A stretch of 5,398 bases of DNA. Source: Novosphingobium sp. GTDB taxonomy: Bacteria; Pseudomonadota; Alphaproteobacteria; Sphingomonadales; Sphingomonadaceae. Where the stretch lies: contig VFKS01000215.1 of NCBI GenBank assembly GCA_009885425.1, positions 1 through 5,398 of the forward strand. Direction: 5' to 3'. Positions within the stretch are counted from its first letter, which is position 1. Each line of letters starts with the position of its first letter. Shown here in pieces: positions 3,916 through 5,398 of this stretch. The translations under genes and the position numbers were made by a program. The notes beneath the pieces were generated by a model, which did not search any database, was not told where the DNA came from, and saw only the letters and a program-made list of their open reading frames with translations.

Positions 3916-5398
3916 GGTGTAGTCCTGCTGTCTGAATCCTGAATATCATCGTTTTTCGGCTGCGGCGGTTGGGCCGGAGGCAAAGTGGCGGGGCTCGGCG
4001 CTGGGCTCGGATCGGGTAGTGGCGCGCTCGGATCAAGCTTTTTGCCGTCAGCGCCGATCAGCCCCAGACTGCGCGGATCGCGAACATAATCAGGATCGTA
4101 CAACGATTTGAACGAAGTGACGAGCTGATAGAACGGCGCGCGGATGTTGATATTGAACTGCACCGGCAGCTTACCGAGTTGCCGGGTGATGAAATTGCGC
4201 TTGCTGCCGGGGCCTTGGCGCACCCCTGCGATCCGGAAGGTGGTAAGGATATCGCCATCAATCTGGCCGTCGAGCCCGATTTCCATCCGGACGTAATCGA
4301 GGCTGCGCAGCACCTGAAAGGCATAGTTGCCCATCGCCGAGAGATCCTTGTAGGTCAGTTCGCCGACATAGGAGACGTTCCCGCCCGGCGGGCGCGAGAC
4401 CAACAAGCCGCCTTCGATCCGCCCACCCTCCTCGTCAAACACCAGCGGCAATGTGCCATCAAAGATGCCCGATGCGGAAATGTTGGACAGTTCGAGCTGG
4501 TTGACGAATTTGGCCATGTTGGCCCCGGTGACCTTCATCGTAAAGCGCCGCACTTCGGCTCCGCCCAGCACCATCCGGGTCGGCAGCAATTCCAGTGTGC
4601 CGTCGATAAACGGCCATTTCGCGCCGTTGACCGCCAATACGCGGTCCGGCTCCAGCTGGAATGACAGTTCGCCATCGTGAACCTCGATCCCCGGATTGAT
4701 CGTCGCCAGCGTCAGCCGCTGATCGCGAGCCGTGACCAGGCCGAGCAGATCGATGAATACCACCGTCCCGCGCGTGCCCTTGACCGGGCCGAAGGCGGCG
4801 GCGAAATCGAGACCATCGGTACTGAACCGACCGGTGCTGGTCAGATTGCGTTCGTTCCAGTCAATCCGCCCGGTACCGCTGACTATACCCTTGGCCAACG
4901 CGATCACGCCCTGCGCGGCATAGGTCAGCATGGTTGGCTGCAATTTGTCGTCGAACAGGATGCCGGGAACCTTAAGATCGGCAAAGCCCACCCCGGTATC
5001 GAGATCATGTTCGATACTGGTGTGGACGATTTCGCGGTCGCTCTTGGGTTCGCGCAGCACGGCCTGCGCGGTGAAAGTGGTCGATCGCAGCTGCAGCGCT
5101 CCATCGCGCGCAATCATTGGCTCAAACTTGGCGGGCTTGGTGCGGTCCGTAACTTTTAGCGAAGCACCCGTGATGTCGAGTTCGTTGTTGGCAAAGCGCA
5201 GATCGCCCTCGACCTCTGACATATCGAGCGGCACGGCAAACAGCTTGAGCTCGGTCCCGCTGAATCGCCCGGTCACCGCTTTGCCCAGCTCGCCGCTGAA
5301 CAGCGCCACCTTGAGCGTGCTCGGCTTGGCCAGCGGCCCGATTGAAACGTCAATCGCCTTGGCCACGAGTTTGCCCGGATAGGCAAAGCCAACCGCGC
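3912..5398 (-). CDS. ydbH: YdbH family intermembrane lipid-transport protein, C-terminal 494 residues
   Basis: The C-terminal part of an AsmA-like protein; the frame is open to the window's right end, so the start lies beyond it. The GTG at 5366-5364 is internal, since codons for AVGFAYPGKL precede it in frame without a stop. The visible part is made of repeated amphipathic strands, as expected of a beta-groove running through the periplasm. The family core block NISASGIFDGTLPLVFDEEG is at visible residues 305-324, followed by RPPGGNVSYVGEL, and by FNINIRAPF at 414-422. E. coli YdbH (about 880 aa, N-terminally anchored in the inner membrane) moves phospholipid to the outer membrane and overlaps in function with TamB and YhdP. 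The Pfam name, dicarboxylate transport, is probably misleading. A proline-rich tail of about 40 residues (455-494) follows the conserved region. The stop overlaps ynbE by four bases. Confidence 0.92.
   Translation of the reverse strand, partial: AVGFAYPGKLVAKAIDVSIGPLAKPSTLKVALFSGELGKAVTGRFSGTELKLFAVPLDMSEVEGDLRFANNELDITGASLKVTDRTKPAKFEPMIARDGALQLRSTTFTAQAVLREPKSDREIVHTSIEHDLDTGVGFADLKVPGILFDDKLQPTMLTYAAQGVIALAKGIVSGTGRIDWNERNLTSTGRFSTDGLDFAAAFGPVKGTRGTVVFIDLLGLVTARDQRLTLATINPGIEVHDGELSFQLEPDRVLAVNGAKWPFIDGTLELLPTRMVLGGAEVRRFTMKVTGANMAKFVNQLELSNISASGIFDGTLPLVFDEEGGRIEGGLLVSRPPGGNVSYVGELTYKDLSAMGNYAFQVLRSLDYVRMEIGLDGQIDGDILTTFRIAGVRQGPGSKRNFITRQLGKLPVQFNINIRAPFYQLVTSFKSLYDPDYVRDPRSLGLIGADGKKLDPSAPLPDPSPAPSPATLPPAQPPQPKNDDIQDSDSRTTP

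Noticed and set aside
4179..5159. Plus-strand open frames opposite ydbH
   Set aside because: They are shadows of the ydbH reading frame in high-GC DNA; the minus-strand product has conserved family blocks.
3912..5366. GTG at 5366 as the start of ydbH
   Set aside because: The same frame continues without a stop to the window edge, the protein family is far longer, and no ribosome site or signal anchor precedes this codon.
1..5398. CRISPR array, insertion sequence, tRNA, rRNA or phage genes
   Set aside because: No spaced direct repeats, transposase motifs, tRNA-like cloverleaf or rRNA segments were seen on either strand.

Overview
The window looks like chromosomal DNA of an alphaproteobacterium, most likely of the order Sphingomonadales. 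The reasons are the high-GC codon use, an F0-only ATP synthase operon in the order atpI-atpB-atpE-atpF'-atpF with both b' and b subunits, and a YdbH-YnbE-YdbL set whose proteins have an alphaproteobacterial look. The order-level placement is an inference from memory of these families, not a search result.

Layout. Bases 1-498 (+) hold the C-terminal half of a zinc-independent quinone-oxidoreductase-like medium-chain dehydrogenase. It converges on the ATP synthase operon, and a short hairpin at 502-529 separates the two. Bases 554-2989 (-) hold the complete F0 set, read right to left: atpI (assembly), atpB (a), atpE (c ring), atpF' (b') and atpF (b). No F1 gene follows, so F1 must be encoded elsewhere, the usual alphaproteobacterial split. 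A 10-bp perfect GC hairpin lies between atpE and atpF', where the need for c subunit falls to the need for single-copy b' and b. Bases 2990-3207 are a compact intergenic control region. They hold a strong terminator for the upstream operon, a candidate sigma70-type promoter (TTGACT, 17 bp, TAAAGG), and a second hairpin followed by TTTTT that would lie in the leader of the atp transcript. Bases 3208-5398 (-) hold ydbH (5' part outside the window), ynbE and ydbL, tightly coupled (ATGA overlap, then a 9-nt gap).

How the genes work together. YdbH (inner-membrane-anchored AsmA-like protein), YnbE (outer-membrane lipoprotein) and YdbL (periplasmic partner) are known in E. coli as a bridge that carries phospholipid between the membranes. 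The ATP synthase genes build the membrane proton channel. The two operons are co-directional and adjacent but appear to be transcriptionally separated. I see no mobile element, CRISPR array, tRNA or rRNA, and no clearly new system. The most interesting unexplained structure is the terminator/promoter/leader-hairpin region at 3038-3180.
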